A DNA stretch of 63,680 bases from an uncultured Eubacterium sp. (GCA_910586445.1 CAJUHV010000013.1:1-63680); one strand, 5' to 3'; counted from the stretch's first letter, positions 43,282 through 51,932 are shown. A program made the numbers and translations. The notes: generated by a model not told the origin, from the letters alone.

Positions 43282-44831
43282 AAATAAGGATGAAATTTAA
43301 TAGAAGAATGTCAGCAGGAGAAGTCCGGGCATTTGAAGAGCGCAAGGCGGCAAAAGAACGCGGTGAATCCGTAGAAAAAAGGACGGTTAAGCGCAGAGAA
43401 TATGAAAAGCCGCAGGAGGAATATGATATAAAGGAGCCGTCTGAGGCAGCAGGGCGCAGGGAATGGCCAGGACAGGACCGCAGGCCGGGGAGAAAAGAGC
43501 GCACAGACAGCAGTGGAAAGTACAGCTGGGGTGAAAAGCCGGGCCGCAGTAAGAAGGCAGACCGCGAGGAAGGCATGGGCCGCAGGGACAGGTCAGGGCG
43601 CGGGGAAGGCATGGACCGGGTGAATAAGCTTGGCCGGGGCGGTAAGTCAGGGCGCGGAGAAGACCTGAACCGTGGCAGCAGGTCAGGACGTGAGGACAGT
43701 ATGGCCCGCGGCAGCAGGTCAGGACGTGAAGCGGATTTAAACAACGGCAGCAGAACGAGCCGTGAGGAAAGCATGGGCCGGGGCGGAAAGCCGGGCCGCA
43801 GAGGCACAGGTGTCGGAAAAGTAAAGGAATTGTGGAATACAGGGCATATACTGGCGAAAAGACAGAAATCAGAGCCGGAATATGATGAATATGCAAAAGC
43901 AGATGAGGCAGAAAACAGCTGGGAAGAATCTTACAGCATGGGAGAAAAGGGCAGCGGTCAGGCAGGCTATGCAAGGGCAGGCAGGAATTCTGCCAGAGCA
44001 GAGGAAACAGCACAGACAGATTTAAGCCCAAAAGCCGATGCAGCCAGGCAGGAAACAGAGGGTATCGGTATGGGATATGAGCCGGATGCGTCGCTGCCAA
44101 AGATCGAGGGCAGAAATGCGGTATTAGAAGCATTCCGTGCCGGAAAGACAATAGATAAGCTGTTTGTACTGGAAGGCTGCAAGGACGGCCCTGTTCAGAC
44201 TATTTTAAGAGAAGCGAAAAAGCATGATACGATTATTAATTTTGTAGATAAAGAGCGCCTGGTCCGTATGTCCGGCACAAAGAAGCATCAGGGTGTTATC
44301 GCGGTGACTGCTGCTTACGAATATGCGTCTGTAGATGATATTCTCCAGAAAGCAGAGGAGGCAGGCGAGCAGCCGTTTTTGATTCTGCTGGACAGCATCG
44401 AAGACCCGCATAATCTGGGTGCGATTATAAGGACTGCCAATCTGGCAGGTGCTCATGGGGTCATTATACCAAAGCGCCGCGCGGTCGGCCTGACCGGGGC
44501 AGTGGCAAAGGCTTCTGCAGGTGCAATTAATTACACACCGGTGGCAAAGGTGACAAATTTAAACCAGACGATCAAGGAGCTGAAGGAGCGCGGGATCTGG
44601 TTTGTCTGTGCGGATATGGAAGGAGAGCAGATGTACCGCCAGAACCTGACTGGCCCGATCGGACTTGTAATCGGGGCAGAAGGAGCGGGTGTCAGCAGGC
44701 TGGTGAAAGAAAACTGCGATTTTACCGCTTCGATTCCGATGAAGGGTGAAATCGGATCGCTGAACGCCTCGACAGCGGCAGCAGTGCTGTCCTACGAAAT
44801 AGTAAGACAGAGACAATTCGCTGATAATTAA
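43278..44831 (+). CDS. rlmB: 23S rRNA (guanosine-2'-O-)-methyltransferase RlmB with long Arg/Gly-rich N-terminus
   Basis: A 517-residue SpoU/TrmH-family enzyme. The last 245 residues form a complete RlmB: substrate-binding start LPKIEGRNAVLEAF, then SPOUT motifs LDSIEDPHNLGAIIRTA, GLVIGAEGAGVSRLV and IPMKGEIGSLNASTAAAV. The first 272 residues are an added disordered region rich in Arg, Gly, Ser and Glu, with degenerate repeats such as GSRSGRE, GRGGKSGRGE and GRGEGMDR. Normal RlmB is about 250 residues. The repeats are visible in the DNA at about 43560-43800. RGG-type tails usually bind RNA; that role here is inferred. It overlaps mrnC by four bases. Confidence 0.9.
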   Translation: MKIRMKFNRRMSAGEVRAFEERKAAKERGESVEKRTVKRREYEKPQEEYDIKEPSEAAGRREWPGQDRRPGRKERTDSSGKYSWGEKPGRSKKADREEGMGRRDRSGRGEGMDRVNKLGRGGKSGRGEDLNRGSRSGREDSMARGSRSGREADLNNGSRTSREESMGRGGKPGRRGTGVGKVKELWNTGHILAKRQKSEPEYDEYAKADEAENSWEESYSMGEKGSGQAGYARAGRNSARAEETAQTDLSPKADAARQETEGIGMGYEPDASLPKIEGRNAVLEAFRAGKTIDKLFVLEGCKDGPVQTILREAKKHDTIINFVDKERLVRMSGTKKHQGVIAVTAAYEYASVDDILQKAEEAGEQPFLILLDSIEDPHNLGAIIRTANLAGAHGVIIPKRRAVGLTGAVAKASAGAINYTPVAKVTNLNQTIKELKERGIWFVCADMEGEQMYRQNLTGPIGLVIGAEGAGVSRLVKENCDFTASIPMKGEIGSLNASTAAAVLSYEIVRQRQFADN

Positions 44832-44923
44832 ATGCAAATTTGCAAAAGCATTAATTAAGTTATGATTTGATGAAACGCATCGGGCCGTATGGGAGGCAGA
44901 CCATGGCTTGAAACAGGAGACAC

Positions 44924-45517
44924 ATGGAACAGGACAAATACAAGGATGTATCGGACGAACAGTTAATTGAACTGCTCAGGGGCGGACAGACAAAAGTAAT
45001 GGATTACCTGATGGAAAAATACAAAAATCTGGTGCGAAAACGAGCCAATGCATTGTATTTGATTGGAGGGGAGACAGAAGATCTGATTCAGGAGGGGATG
45101 ATCGGGCTGTTTAAAGCCGTCCAGGACTACCGCCCGGACAGGGAGGCATCGTTTTACCGTTTTGCAGAGCTGTGTATTTCCAGGCAGATGTATACGGCAG
45201 TGGAGGCGTCACAGCGTAAAAAGCATAGTCCCTTAAATACGTATATTCCTCTCAATGCCGGACAGGACGGCGAGGACGGAATGTATCTGGAGATGGAAAA
45301 TCATCTCCAGACACTGAATCCAGAGACGCTTATTATCAGCCAGGAAACAGTCAGGCAGCTGTTAAAGCAGGTCAATGAGCGTCTGAGCCATATGGAAAGA
45401 CAGGTGCTCTCCATGTATCTGGACGGCATGAACTATCATCAGATTGCGCAGCATATGGGCAAAAAGCCCAAATCGATCGACAATGCCCTGCAGCGCATAC
45501 GTGCCAAGATTAAATAA
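44924..45517 (+). CDS. sigH: RNA polymerase sigma factor SigH family
   Basis: A 197-residue sigma-70-type factor with region 2 (YLMEKYKNLVRKRANALYL, EDLIQEGMIGLFKAVQDYRP, FAELCISRQM) and region 4 (LSHMERQVLSMYLDGMNYHQ, SIDNALQRIRAK). The match and its position after rlmB fit sporulation factor SigH, which drives early sporulation and stationary-phase genes; yacP, often between rlmB and sigH, is missing. AGGAGA precedes the ATG. Confidence 0.9.
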   Translation: MEQDKYKDVSDEQLIELLRGGQTKVMDYLMEKYKNLVRKRANALYLIGGETEDLIQEGMIGLFKAVQDYRPDREASFYRFAELCISRQMYTAVEASQRKKHSPLNTYIPLNAGQDGEDGMYLEMENHLQTLNPETLIISQETVRQLLKQVNERLSHMERQVLSMYLDGMNYHQIAQHMGKKPKSIDNALQRIRAKIK

Positions 45518-45543
45518 GCCCCGGATGAAAATTTAATTATGTG

Positions 45544-46356
45544 TTAATCAGCATGGCTGACCGGCATAAATTCCGGCCTGCGGTTCTTAAATACGGTATA
45601 GTAAGAAAATCCGCAGGCAGAAAGCAGTTCGGGCAGCCTTTTAAAATCATAGGCGGCATGTTCCGGCTTGTGGCCGTCTGCGCCGATCGTAAGAATTTCT
45701 CCGCCAAGCTCCCGGTATCTTTTTAATATGTCTTCACAAGGATTTGGGTGGCCGAGCCCATATTTAAAGCCTGCCGTATTCAGCTCAATGCCTTTTCCAA
45801 GCAGAATCAGCTGCCTTAAAATCTCATCTATTACATCTTTATATTTTTCATAAGAATAAAAAGCATTCTGATTCGGACCGTAGCGCACCACATAGTCGAT
45901 ATGACCGTACACATCAAAATCGTGGAAGGCATGGATATTTTCAAGAATTGACTCGAAATATTCCAGATAAGCAGCTTCTTGCGTCCTGCCTTCGTAAAAC
46001 GAGGCATAATAAGGGTCCATGCCATGCACGACATGCGAAGAGCCGATCACAAAATCAAAGTCATGCTGCGACAGGAGCTCTTTATGCTTCTGCGCCAGAT
46101 GCGGCTGCAGCCCCAGCTCTATGCCATACAGAATATCAAGCCTGCCTTTATATTCTTTCTGAAGGGCATGTATTTTCTTTTCATATAAGGACAGGTCAAG
46201 TAAAAACAGGCCGGGTTCCTTAGGATAGTCATAATCCAGGTGGTCTGTAAAGCATATGCCCGTTAAGCCCTTTTTTATAGAGGCTTCGGCCATGGATTCT
46301 GGCGAGCTTGAGCTGTCGCCGGAAAAGCAGCAGTGCATGTGTGTATCCCAATACAT
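45544..46356 (-). CDS. PHP-domain histidinol-phosphatase
   Basis: A 270-residue PHP-family phosphatase. Metal ligands: DTHMHCCFSGD at the N-terminus, CFTDHLDYDYP, YGIELGLQPH, VIGSSHVVHG, FDVYGHIDYVVRY and TIGADGHKPEHAA. This matches the HisJ/HisK-type enzyme converting histidinol phosphate to histidinol. No other his gene is nearby. It converges with sigH; the 26-base gap holds no clear terminator. Confidence 0.9.
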   Translation of the reverse strand: MYWDTHMHCCFSGDSSSSPESMAEASIKKGLTGICFTDHLDYDYPKEPGLFLLDLSLYEKKIHALQKEYKGRLDILYGIELGLQPHLAQKHKELLSQHDFDFVIGSSHVVHGMDPYYASFYEGRTQEAAYLEYFESILENIHAFHDFDVYGHIDYVVRYGPNQNAFYSYEKYKDVIDEILRQLILLGKGIELNTAGFKYGLGHPNPCEDILKRYRELGGEILTIGADGHKPEHAAYDFKRLPELLSACGFSYYTVFKNRRPEFMPVSHAD

Positions 46357-46473
46357 AAAATTTATCCTTTCTAAAATCTAAGAATTCATAATAAAACGAA
46401 ATTGAGCACGGTCAGGCCTGTCCGTACTCAATATATTATTTATGGCAATAGAAATTTCGCGCAGCGTGTGTTT

Positions 46474-46637
46474 TAGAGCGTGTTTGAAAAATGCTTTCCG
46501 TGAGATGTGCTTCACACTTGGTGGAGAATTTATCCCAAATTTATGAGGCATAGCGGGCTATGTTGATTAAATTTGGGATAAATTCTCCGCAAAGTGGGGA
46601 GTGCAGATCGCGGAAATGATTTTTCAAACACGCTCTA
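46474..46637. repeat. Full-length palindromic (MITE-like) element, 164 bp
   Basis: TAGAGCG at the left and CGCTCTA at the right end bound an imperfect palindrome. Arms of about 68 bases match at roughly four in five positions: terminal GAGCGTGTTTGAAAAAT, a middle part, and an inner perfect stretch GGAGAATTTATCCCAAATTT. The centre is about 25 bases. It encodes nothing. TA at both borders is what a TA-targeting (IS630/mariner-type) miniature element would leave, but no transposase is present in the window. Confidence 0.88.
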
Positions 46638-46644
46638 GGACATC

Positions 46645-46695
46645 TCCCGCAAATTGTAACGCACATTTAACAGAAAGTATTTTTCAAACACGCTC
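46645..46695. repeat. Right arm of a second palindromic element
   Basis: GCACATTTAACAGAAAGTAT and TTTTTCAAACACGCTC match the reverse complement of the left arm of the adjacent full copy (GCACATCTCACGGAAAGCAT). It fuses with the 3' end of the Rpn-like pseudogene. Confidence 0.75.
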
Positions 46696-47029
46696 CAGGG
46701 ATCTTCACCAGTGCAGACGCATAAAACGCAGAGGAAAATTCACTCCCCGCAGGCAGCCGCTTATATTCCTCGGCCGTGTACAGGAACATGCGCACCGGCA
46801 TGTTCTGGTTTAATGCTGACCGGTGCTCCATCAGCACAATCAGCCGGTTGTGCACCGTAGAGCAGACATCATTTAAGATGTCTATGTTCATCACATTGTC
46901 GAGCTCTATGTTCTCGAAATCAGAATCCTCAACGCTGCTGTCCGCATCGGCTTTGTTGGAATAAATTGTTTTATTCTGCAAAACACCGCTCACTTTCCTT
47001 CGTGCCGGAATTTTTATTAATTGTAACAT
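46667..47029 (-). pseudogene. Truncated Rpn/PD-(D/E)XK transposase-like gene
   Basis: A 120-codon remnant. The segment VCSTVHNRLIVLMEHRSALN followed by QNMPVRMFLYTAEEYKRL matches the N-terminal nuclease region of Rpn-family (recombination-promoting nuclease/putative transposase) proteins, where the Glu in LMEHRS is catalytic. Family members are about 250-330 residues, so more than half is missing. The last nine codons (GACLKNTFC) are read from the end of the palindromic element, which replaces the rest of the gene. The N-terminal 50 codons are also atypical. It is probably non-functional. Confidence 0.7.
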
Positions 47030-47189
47030 ATCATGTAAGTGCTGTCTATTCCAAACTTTTTATCCAGACTTTTTATCCAGACTTTTCATCTGCTGATCAT
47101 GCCGCTGTCAGGATTTGGACAAAAAAATGCTGCTCTATCACTTTGTTACAACATTCCAGATAAATTTTTAACAAAGTTTCGAATGCTAC

Positions 47190-47218
47190 TTGAAATTTTA
47201 CAAAAGATTGGTTAAAAT
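47190..47218 (+). promoter_or_regulatory. Promoter of gap
   Basis: TTGAAA (47190-47195), 17-base spacer, TAAAAT (47213-47218), about 70 bases before the start codon. Confidence 0.75.
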
Positions 47219-47287
47219 AGGAAATGGCTTGGGTATATTATCCAATGAGATAAAAATATTTCAAATATGTTTAGGAGGAAATGAAAC

Positions 47288-48304
47288 ATGGCAGTAAGAG
47301 TAGCAATCAATGGTTTTGGCCGTATCGGCCGTCTTGCATTCAGACAGATGTTCGGGGCAGAAGGATATGAAGTAGTAGCAATCAATGACTTGACAAGCCC
47401 TAAGATGCTTGCACATCTGCTGAAATATGATTCTTCACAGGGTAAATATGAATTGGCTGACAAAGTATCCGCTGGCGAAGATTCCATTACGGTTGATGGT
47501 CAGGAGATCAAGATCTACAAAGAACCAGATGCAAACAATTGCCCATGGGGCGAGTTAAAAGTTGACGTTGTATTGGAGTGTTCCGGCTTCTATACAAGCA
47601 AGGAAAAAGCACAGGCTCATATCAATGCCGGCGCTCGTAAAGTTGTTATCTCTGCACCTGCAGGTAATGACCTTCCTACAATCGTTTACAATACGAACCA
47701 TGAGACATTAAAAGCTTCTGATACGATTATCTCAGCTGCATCCTGTACAACAAACTGCTTAGCACCTATGGCTGACGCGCTGAATAAGTATGCACCGATC
47801 CAGTCTGGTATCATGGTGACAATCCATGCTTATACCGGAGATCAGATGACACTTGACGGCCCGCAGAGAAAAGGTGATTTAAGAAGATCCCGTGCGGCAG
47901 CAGTAAATATCGTTCCAAACTCCACAGGCGCTGCTAAAGCTATCGGCCTTGTTATTCCAGAATTAAACGGCAAATTAATCGGATCTGCACAGCGTGTACC
48001 GACTCCTACCGGCTCTACAACTATCTTAACAGCAGTTGTAAACAAAGCTGATGTAACAGTTGACGGTATCAATGCAGCTATGAAGGCAGCAGCGAATGAA
48101 TCTTTCGGATACAATGAAGATGAGATCGTATCTTCTGATATTGTCGGCATGAAATTTGGTTCTCTGTTTGATGCTACACAGACAATGGTCAGCAAAGTTT
48201 CAGACGATCAGTACGAAGTACAGGTAATTTCTTGGTATGACAATGAGAATTCTTACACTTCTCAGATGGTTCGTACAATTAAGTATTTCTCAGAATTAGC
48301 ATAA
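47288..48304 (+). CDS. gap: Glyceraldehyde-3-phosphate dehydrogenase, type I
   Basis: A 338-residue GAPDH. The NAD-binding start is INGFGRIGRLAFRQMF, the catalytic Cys153 lies in SCTTNCLAP, and the phosphate-binding loops (HAYTGDQMTLDGP, NSTGAAKAIG) and SWYDNENSYTSQMVRT are intact. It oxidises glyceraldehyde 3-phosphate in glycolysis. Codon choice is strongly biased, as expected for one of the most expressed genes. A strong terminator follows, so pgk and tpiA downstream probably depend on their own promoter or read-through. AGGAGGA precedes the ATG. Confidence 0.98.
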   Translation: MAVRVAINGFGRIGRLAFRQMFGAEGYEVVAINDLTSPKMLAHLLKYDSSQGKYELADKVSAGEDSITVDGQEIKIYKEPDANNCPWGELKVDVVLECSGFYTSKEKAQAHINAGARKVVISAPAGNDLPTIVYNTNHETLKASDTIISAASCTTNCLAPMADALNKYAPIQSGIMVTIHAYTGDQMTLDGPQRKGDLRRSRAAAVNIVPNSTGAAKAIGLVIPELNGKLIGSAQRVPTPTGSTTILTAVVNKADVTVDGINAAMKAAANESFGYNEDEIVSSDIVGMKFGSLFDATQTMVSKVSDDQYEVQVISWYDNENSYTSQMVRTIKYFSELA

Positions 48305-48329
48305 TTTTTATTGTTTATTTAGACTCACA

Positions 48330-48361
48330 AAGGGTCCGGTCGTTTAAGGACCGGGCCCTTT
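48330..48361 (+). terminator. Intrinsic terminator after gap
   Basis: GGGTCCGGTC pairs with GACCGGGCCC around a short loop, followed by TTTT. Confidence 0.9.
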
Positions 48362-48423
48362 TATGAAACAGGGCTGATGAAATATGCAGCTGTTAGTATA
48401 TTTAGATTTGGAGGAAAAGACTC

Positions 48424-49632
48424 ATGGGCTTAAATAAAAAATCAGTGGATGACATCAATGTAGCAGGCAAGAAAGTACTGTGCAGATGTGATTTCAATGT
48501 ACCGTTAAAAGAAGGCAGCATCACAGATGAGAACCGTCTGGTGGCAGCACTTCCTACGATTAAAAAACTGATTGCAGACGGTGGAAAGGTTATTCTGTGC
48601 TCCCACCTTGGCAAGCCTAAGGGCGAGCCGAAGCCGGAATTATCTCTTGCACCGGTTGCTAAAAGGCTTTCAGAGCTGTTAGGGCAGGAAGTAAAGTTTG
48701 CAGCAGATCACGAAGTAGTAGGAGCTAACGCAAAAGCAGCAGTTGAGGCAATGACGGACGGCGAAGTAATCCTGCTTGAGAATACCCGCTACCGCAAGGA
48801 AGAGACGAAAAACGGCGAGGAATTCAGCAAAGACCTGGCTTCTTTATGTGATGTATTTGTAAACGATGCATTCGGTACCGCACACCGTGCGCACTGCTCA
48901 AACGTTGGTGTAGCCCAGCTGGTAGATACGGCAGTAGTCGGCTATTTAATGCAGAAGGAGATCGATTTCTTAGGAAATGCGGTAGAAAATCCGGTACGCC
49001 CGTTTGTAGCGATCCTCGGCGGTGCAAAAGTAGCGGACAAGTTAAATGTTATTGACAACCTGTTGGAAAAATGCGATACACTGATTATCGGCGGCGGAAT
49101 GGCATATACATTCTTAAAGGCACAGGGAAATGAGATCGGTACCTCTTTGGTAGACGATTCCAAAGTAGATTACTGTAAGGAAATGATCGCAAAGGCTGAG
49201 AAGCTTGGCAAGAAGCTGCTTCTGCCGGTAGATGCCGTAACGATTAAGGACTTCCCGAATCCGATCGATGCTCCGGTTGAGACAGAAGTATATGATTCCT
49301 CTGCAATGCCTGCTGACAGACAGGGCTGTGATATCGGGCCGAAGACACAGGAAGTGTTTGCAGAAGCTGTTAAATCCGCAAAGACAGTCGTATGGAACGG
49401 GCCGATGGGCGTATTTGAAAATCCGACGCTTGCAGAAGGCACGATCGCAGTTGCAAAGGCACTGGCTGAGACAGATGCTACTACGATTATCGGCGGCGGA
49501 GATTCTGCAGCTGCTGTCAATACACTGGGCTTTGGCGATAAAATGTCCCATATCTCTACAGGCGGCGGTGCTTCTTTAGAGTTTCTGGAAGGAAAAGAAC
49601 TGCCGGGCGTAGCAGCAGCAAACGACAAATAA
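48424..49632 (+). CDS. pgk: Phosphoglycerate kinase
   Basis: A 402-residue kinase transferring phosphate between 1,3-bisphosphoglycerate and ADP. Conserved blocks: CRCDFNVPLKEG, CSHLGKPKGEP, LENTRYRKEETKNGEEF, VNDAFGTAHRAHCSN, VAILGGAKVADKL, NGPMGVFENP and GGGDSAAAV. It lies between gap and tpiA on the same strand, the usual glycolytic order. TTGGAGGAAA provides the ribosome-binding site. Confidence 0.98.
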   Translation: MGLNKKSVDDINVAGKKVLCRCDFNVPLKEGSITDENRLVAALPTIKKLIADGGKVILCSHLGKPKGEPKPELSLAPVAKRLSELLGQEVKFAADHEVVGANAKAAVEAMTDGEVILLENTRYRKEETKNGEEFSKDLASLCDVFVNDAFGTAHRAHCSNVGVAQLVDTAVVGYLMQKEIDFLGNAVENPVRPFVAILGGAKVADKLNVIDNLLEKCDTLIIGGGMAYTFLKAQGNEIGTSLVDDSKVDYCKEMIAKAEKLGKKLLLPVDAVTIKDFPNPIDAPVETEVYDSSAMPADRQGCDIGPKTQEVFAEAVKSAKTVVWNGPMGVFENPTLAEGTIAVAKALAETDATTIIGGGDSAAAVNTLGFGDKMSHISTGGGASLEFLEGKELPGVAAANDK

Positions 49633-49635
49633 TTC

Positions 49636-49672
49636 ATGAAAAGAAAGTCTCCTCAGCGAGCTTTCTTTTGTA
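49636..49672. repeat. GAAAG-type hairpin repeat after pgk
   Basis: AAAAGAAAG (49639-49647) pairs with CTTTCTTTT (49661-49669) around TCTCCTCAGCGAG. Same family as 21991-22074. It may lower or end transcription between pgk and tpiA. Confidence 0.7.
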
Positions 49673-49700
49673 AAAAATAAGACCTTGAGAGGATTATGCT

Positions 49701-50450
49701 ATGGCAAGAAAGAAAATTGTAGCCGGTAACTGGAAAATGAATATGACCCCAAGCCAGGCTGTAAAATTAGCTGAAGAGTTAAAACCGCTTGTTGCAAGCG
49801 ATGACGTAGAGGTAGTATACTGTGTTCCGGCAATTGACATCATACCGGTTGTAGAAGCAGTAAAAGGCACCAATGTAGCAGTAGGCGCAGAAAATATGTA
49901 CTATGAGGAAAGTGGTGCATATACCGGCGAGATCTCTGCTGAAATGCTGGTTGATGCAGGTGTCAAATATGTCATTATCGGACATTCTGAGAGACGTGAC
50001 TACTTCAAGGAATGTGACGAAATGCTGAATAAAAAAGTGAAAAAAGCGCTGGAACATAACCTGATCCCGATTTTATGCTGCGGCGAGTCTTTAGAGCAGC
50101 GCGAAATGGGAATCACGCTTGACTGGATTCGTATGCAGATCAAGTCTGATTTAAAGGATATTACGGCAGAGCAGGCAGCAGGCCTTGTAATTGCGTATGA
50201 GCCGATCTGGGCTATCGGAACGGGCAAGACAGCTACATCTGACCAGGCACAGGAAGTATGCGGCGCTATCCGTGCATGCATAGCAGAAATGTATGATCAG
50301 GCTACGGCAGATGCGGTTCGCATTCAGTACGGCGGATCTGTCAATGCTGCAAATGCTGCAGAGCTGTTCGGCAAGCCGGACATTGACGGCGGACTTGTAG
50401 GCGGTGCAAGCTTAAAGGCTGATTTTGGCAAAATCGTAAATTATAAATAA
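49701..50450 (+). CDS. tpiA: Triose-phosphate isomerase
   Basis: A 249-residue isomerase interconverting dihydroxyacetone phosphate and glyceraldehyde 3-phosphate. Active-site residues: Asn and Lys in AGNWKMN, His in VIIGHSERRDYF, Glu in AYEPIWAIGTGKTAT (with the flexible loop) and the phosphate-binding YGGSVNAANAAELF / GLVGGASL. Third gene of the glycolytic group. GAGAGGA precedes the ATG. Confidence 0.98.
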   Translation: MARKKIVAGNWKMNMTPSQAVKLAEELKPLVASDDVEVVYCVPAIDIIPVVEAVKGTNVAVGAENMYYEESGAYTGEISAEMLVDAGVKYVIIGHSERRDYFKECDEMLNKKVKKALEHNLIPILCCGESLEQREMGITLDWIRMQIKSDLKDITAEQAAGLVIAYEPIWAIGTGKTATSDQAQEVCGAIRACIAEMYDQATADAVRIQYGGSVNAANAAELFGKPDIDGGLVGGASLKADFGKIVNYK

Positions 50451-50534
50451 ATTCTGGATTATTTATTCGGTTATATGGCAGAGAAAATGCCGGACTGAAT
50501 GTGATGTTAATCAAAATTTATATTGCTGTTTTTA

Positions 50535-50573
50535 TAAAAAGCTGCTGTTTCATAATAGGAACAGCGGCTTTTT
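50535..50573 (+). terminator. Intrinsic terminator after tpiA
   Basis: AAAAGCTGCTGTT pairs with AACAGCGGCTTTTT around a nine-base loop. Confidence 0.9.
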
Positions 50574-50582
50574 ATTCATGAT

Positions 50583-50613
50583 AAAAGAAAGTTCAAGCAG
50601 AGTGGTTTCTTTT
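50583..50613. repeat. GAAAG-type hairpin repeat after tpiA
   Basis: AAAAGAAA and TTTCTTTT flank GTTCAAGCAGAGTGG; a diverged member of the hairpin family at 21991 and 49636, directly behind the tpiA terminator. Confidence 0.6.
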
Positions 50614-50679
50614 GTCTGTAAATCTTTGGAAAATGCACAATGATTCGTACTCATTTTGAAGAAAAATAATTTTGTAAAA

Positions 50680-50703
50680 CAAAAAATCTGCCTATGGCAG
50701 ATT
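50680..50703 (-). terminator. Terminator of the cold-shock gene
   Basis: On the minus strand AATCTGCC pairs with GGCAGATT around a three-base loop and TTTTTG follows. Confidence 0.85.
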
Positions 50704-50815
50704 CTTTGCTGTGTTTAATCAAAATTCTGTTCGTCAATACGCATGTATAATCTATAAATAAAATCTATATATCATAATGTACATTTGACTATTGATTAAT
50801 GCACATTTTGGTTTG

Positions 50816-51019
50816 TTATTTCACAACAGTCACATTCGTAGCCTGCGGTCCCTTGGCACCTTCAGTCACTTCGAATTCTACGGCAGCGCCTTCTTCCAGA
50901 GACTTAAAACCTTCCATGTTCAGCCCTGAAAAGTGAACAAATACGTCTTTGCCTTCTTCATCTGTTATGAAACCGTAACCTTTCTGGTTGTTAAACCATT
51001 TTACTGTTCCTTTGTTCAT
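50816..51019 (-). CDS. Cold-shock protein (CSD family)
   Basis: A 67-residue single cold-shock domain. The RNP-1 motif is KGYGFITDEEG and RNP-2 is VFVHFSGL; KWFNNQKG and the C-terminal GPQATNVTVVK are family-typical. It binds single-stranded RNA or DNA and acts as an RNA chaperone. It has its own promoter about 45 bases upstream, TTGGAGGTAC as ribosome-binding site and a terminator, so it is a single-gene transcript. Confidence 0.97.
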   Translation of the reverse strand: MNKGTVKWFNNQKGYGFITDEEGKDVFVHFSGLNMEGFKSLEEGAAVEFEVTEGAKGPQATNVTVVK

Positions 51020-51062
51020 GACAGTACCTCCAAATCATATTAGCTGTTTTCAGCTTACGCAT

Positions 51063-51091
51063 ACAATATCATATGAAAATGGAAAAGTAAA
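51063..51091 (-). promoter_or_regulatory. Promoter of the cold-shock gene
   Basis: Minus strand TTTACT (51091-51086), 17-base spacer, TATTGT (51068-51063). Confidence 0.65.
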
Positions 51092-51103
51092 GCGAAAAAA
51101 GGG

Positions 51104-51610
51104 CTAAATTTCGGAAAAAGCTACGTTTTTTCGATTTAAGAAGTTTATTGTAAACTTTTCCCATTCTGTTTCAAAACTTTTGTCAGTAATAAACGTGCTG
51201 TAGGAGACTCCGGTAGTAAGCATCAGCCGGCCGTTCTGATAATAAATGTTTAGGAAAGCTGCCCGGATGTCTGACTCAGAGATAGAGGTGCCGGAGGCTT
51301 GGATCGTATTTGTCAGATTGGACGGGGACAGCATCAGCACAAATTTAAAATAGGTCGGCGTACGCCTTCCCTTGATCAGCTCAAAGCAGACAGGGCGTAT
51401 CTGGCCGTAGGGGAGGTATGTAAGGCCGTCGAGGTGCTGGCCTGACAGGTCGTCTTTATCTGCAAAAAAAGATTTGTTAATCCGGCCGTCAATGTCATAT
51501 TTGACCGCGGCATGTATGGTGGCTTCGGACAGCAGAAAATTGTCAAACAGCTCACTGCGAAGAAGCAGGTGCATAAATTCTTTTTTTTCGGTTAATTCAA
51601 ATGCTTTCAT
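51104..51610 (-). CDS. DUF5721 family protein
   Basis: A 168-residue soluble protein. The pattern KKEFMHLLLRSELFDNFLLSE, YDIDGRINKSFF, RPVCFELIKGRRTPTYFKFV and LMLTTGVSYSTFITDKSFE fits the DUF5721 family of Lachnospiraceae, which has no known function. It carries no signal peptide or membrane helix. It may form its own unit upstream of the cold-shock gene on the same strand, with 84 bases between them that contain the latter's promoter. Its own promoter is not clear. Confidence 0.75.
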   Translation of the reverse strand: MKAFELTEKKEFMHLLLRSELFDNFLLSEATIHAAVKYDIDGRINKSFFADKDDLSGQHLDGLTYLPYGQIRPVCFELIKGRRTPTYFKFVLMLSPSNLTNTIQASGTSISESDIRAAFLNIYYQNGRLMLTTGVSYSTFITDKSFETEWEKFTINFLNRKNVAFSEI

Positions 51611-51932
51611 ATAGTTTGGAATCTCCTAATAAGTCAGTTCAAATGCTTTATATGGATTGAAATCTATTCATAAAATATGTCTGCACTGCATATTATGCAG
51701 GCTGCAGTGGATTTCATGGCAGCGTAATGCGGGCCATATAGTTATTATAGAGGATCTTCTTTTTTTTACAATATAAAAAAGAAAAAGATTGAAAAACCAG
51801 CGTAAGCAGGATATGATAGATAGTAACGGCGGCATCGCCCGGATTATAAATGAGATTGTAGTCGGATTACATGGAAACGTATAGAACAAGTAAATTGCAG
51901 CATAAAAGTTTGAAGGGAAAGGATAAGTCGGA
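51611..51932. other. 322-base divergent intergenic region
   Basis: Separates the DUF5721 gene from the transglutaminase-like gene. It contains short hairpins (TGCATATTATGCA near 51688; an A/T-rich one near 51760-51790) but no gene and no convincing promoter pair on either strand. Confidence 0.4.

Noticed and set aside
43387..44151. Long antisense reading frame opposite the rlmB extension
   Set aside because: It is a shadow of the GC-rich Arg/Gly repeats on the other strand, with no ribosome-binding site or family resemblance.
46474..47029. Intact insertion sequence
   Set aside because: Only palindromic arms and a truncated nuclease-like remnant are present; there is no full transposase.
50640..50815. 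Possible small RNA gene downstream of the cold-shock gene
   Set aside because: The only clear structure is the minus-strand terminator of the cold-shock gene; no independent promoter was found.
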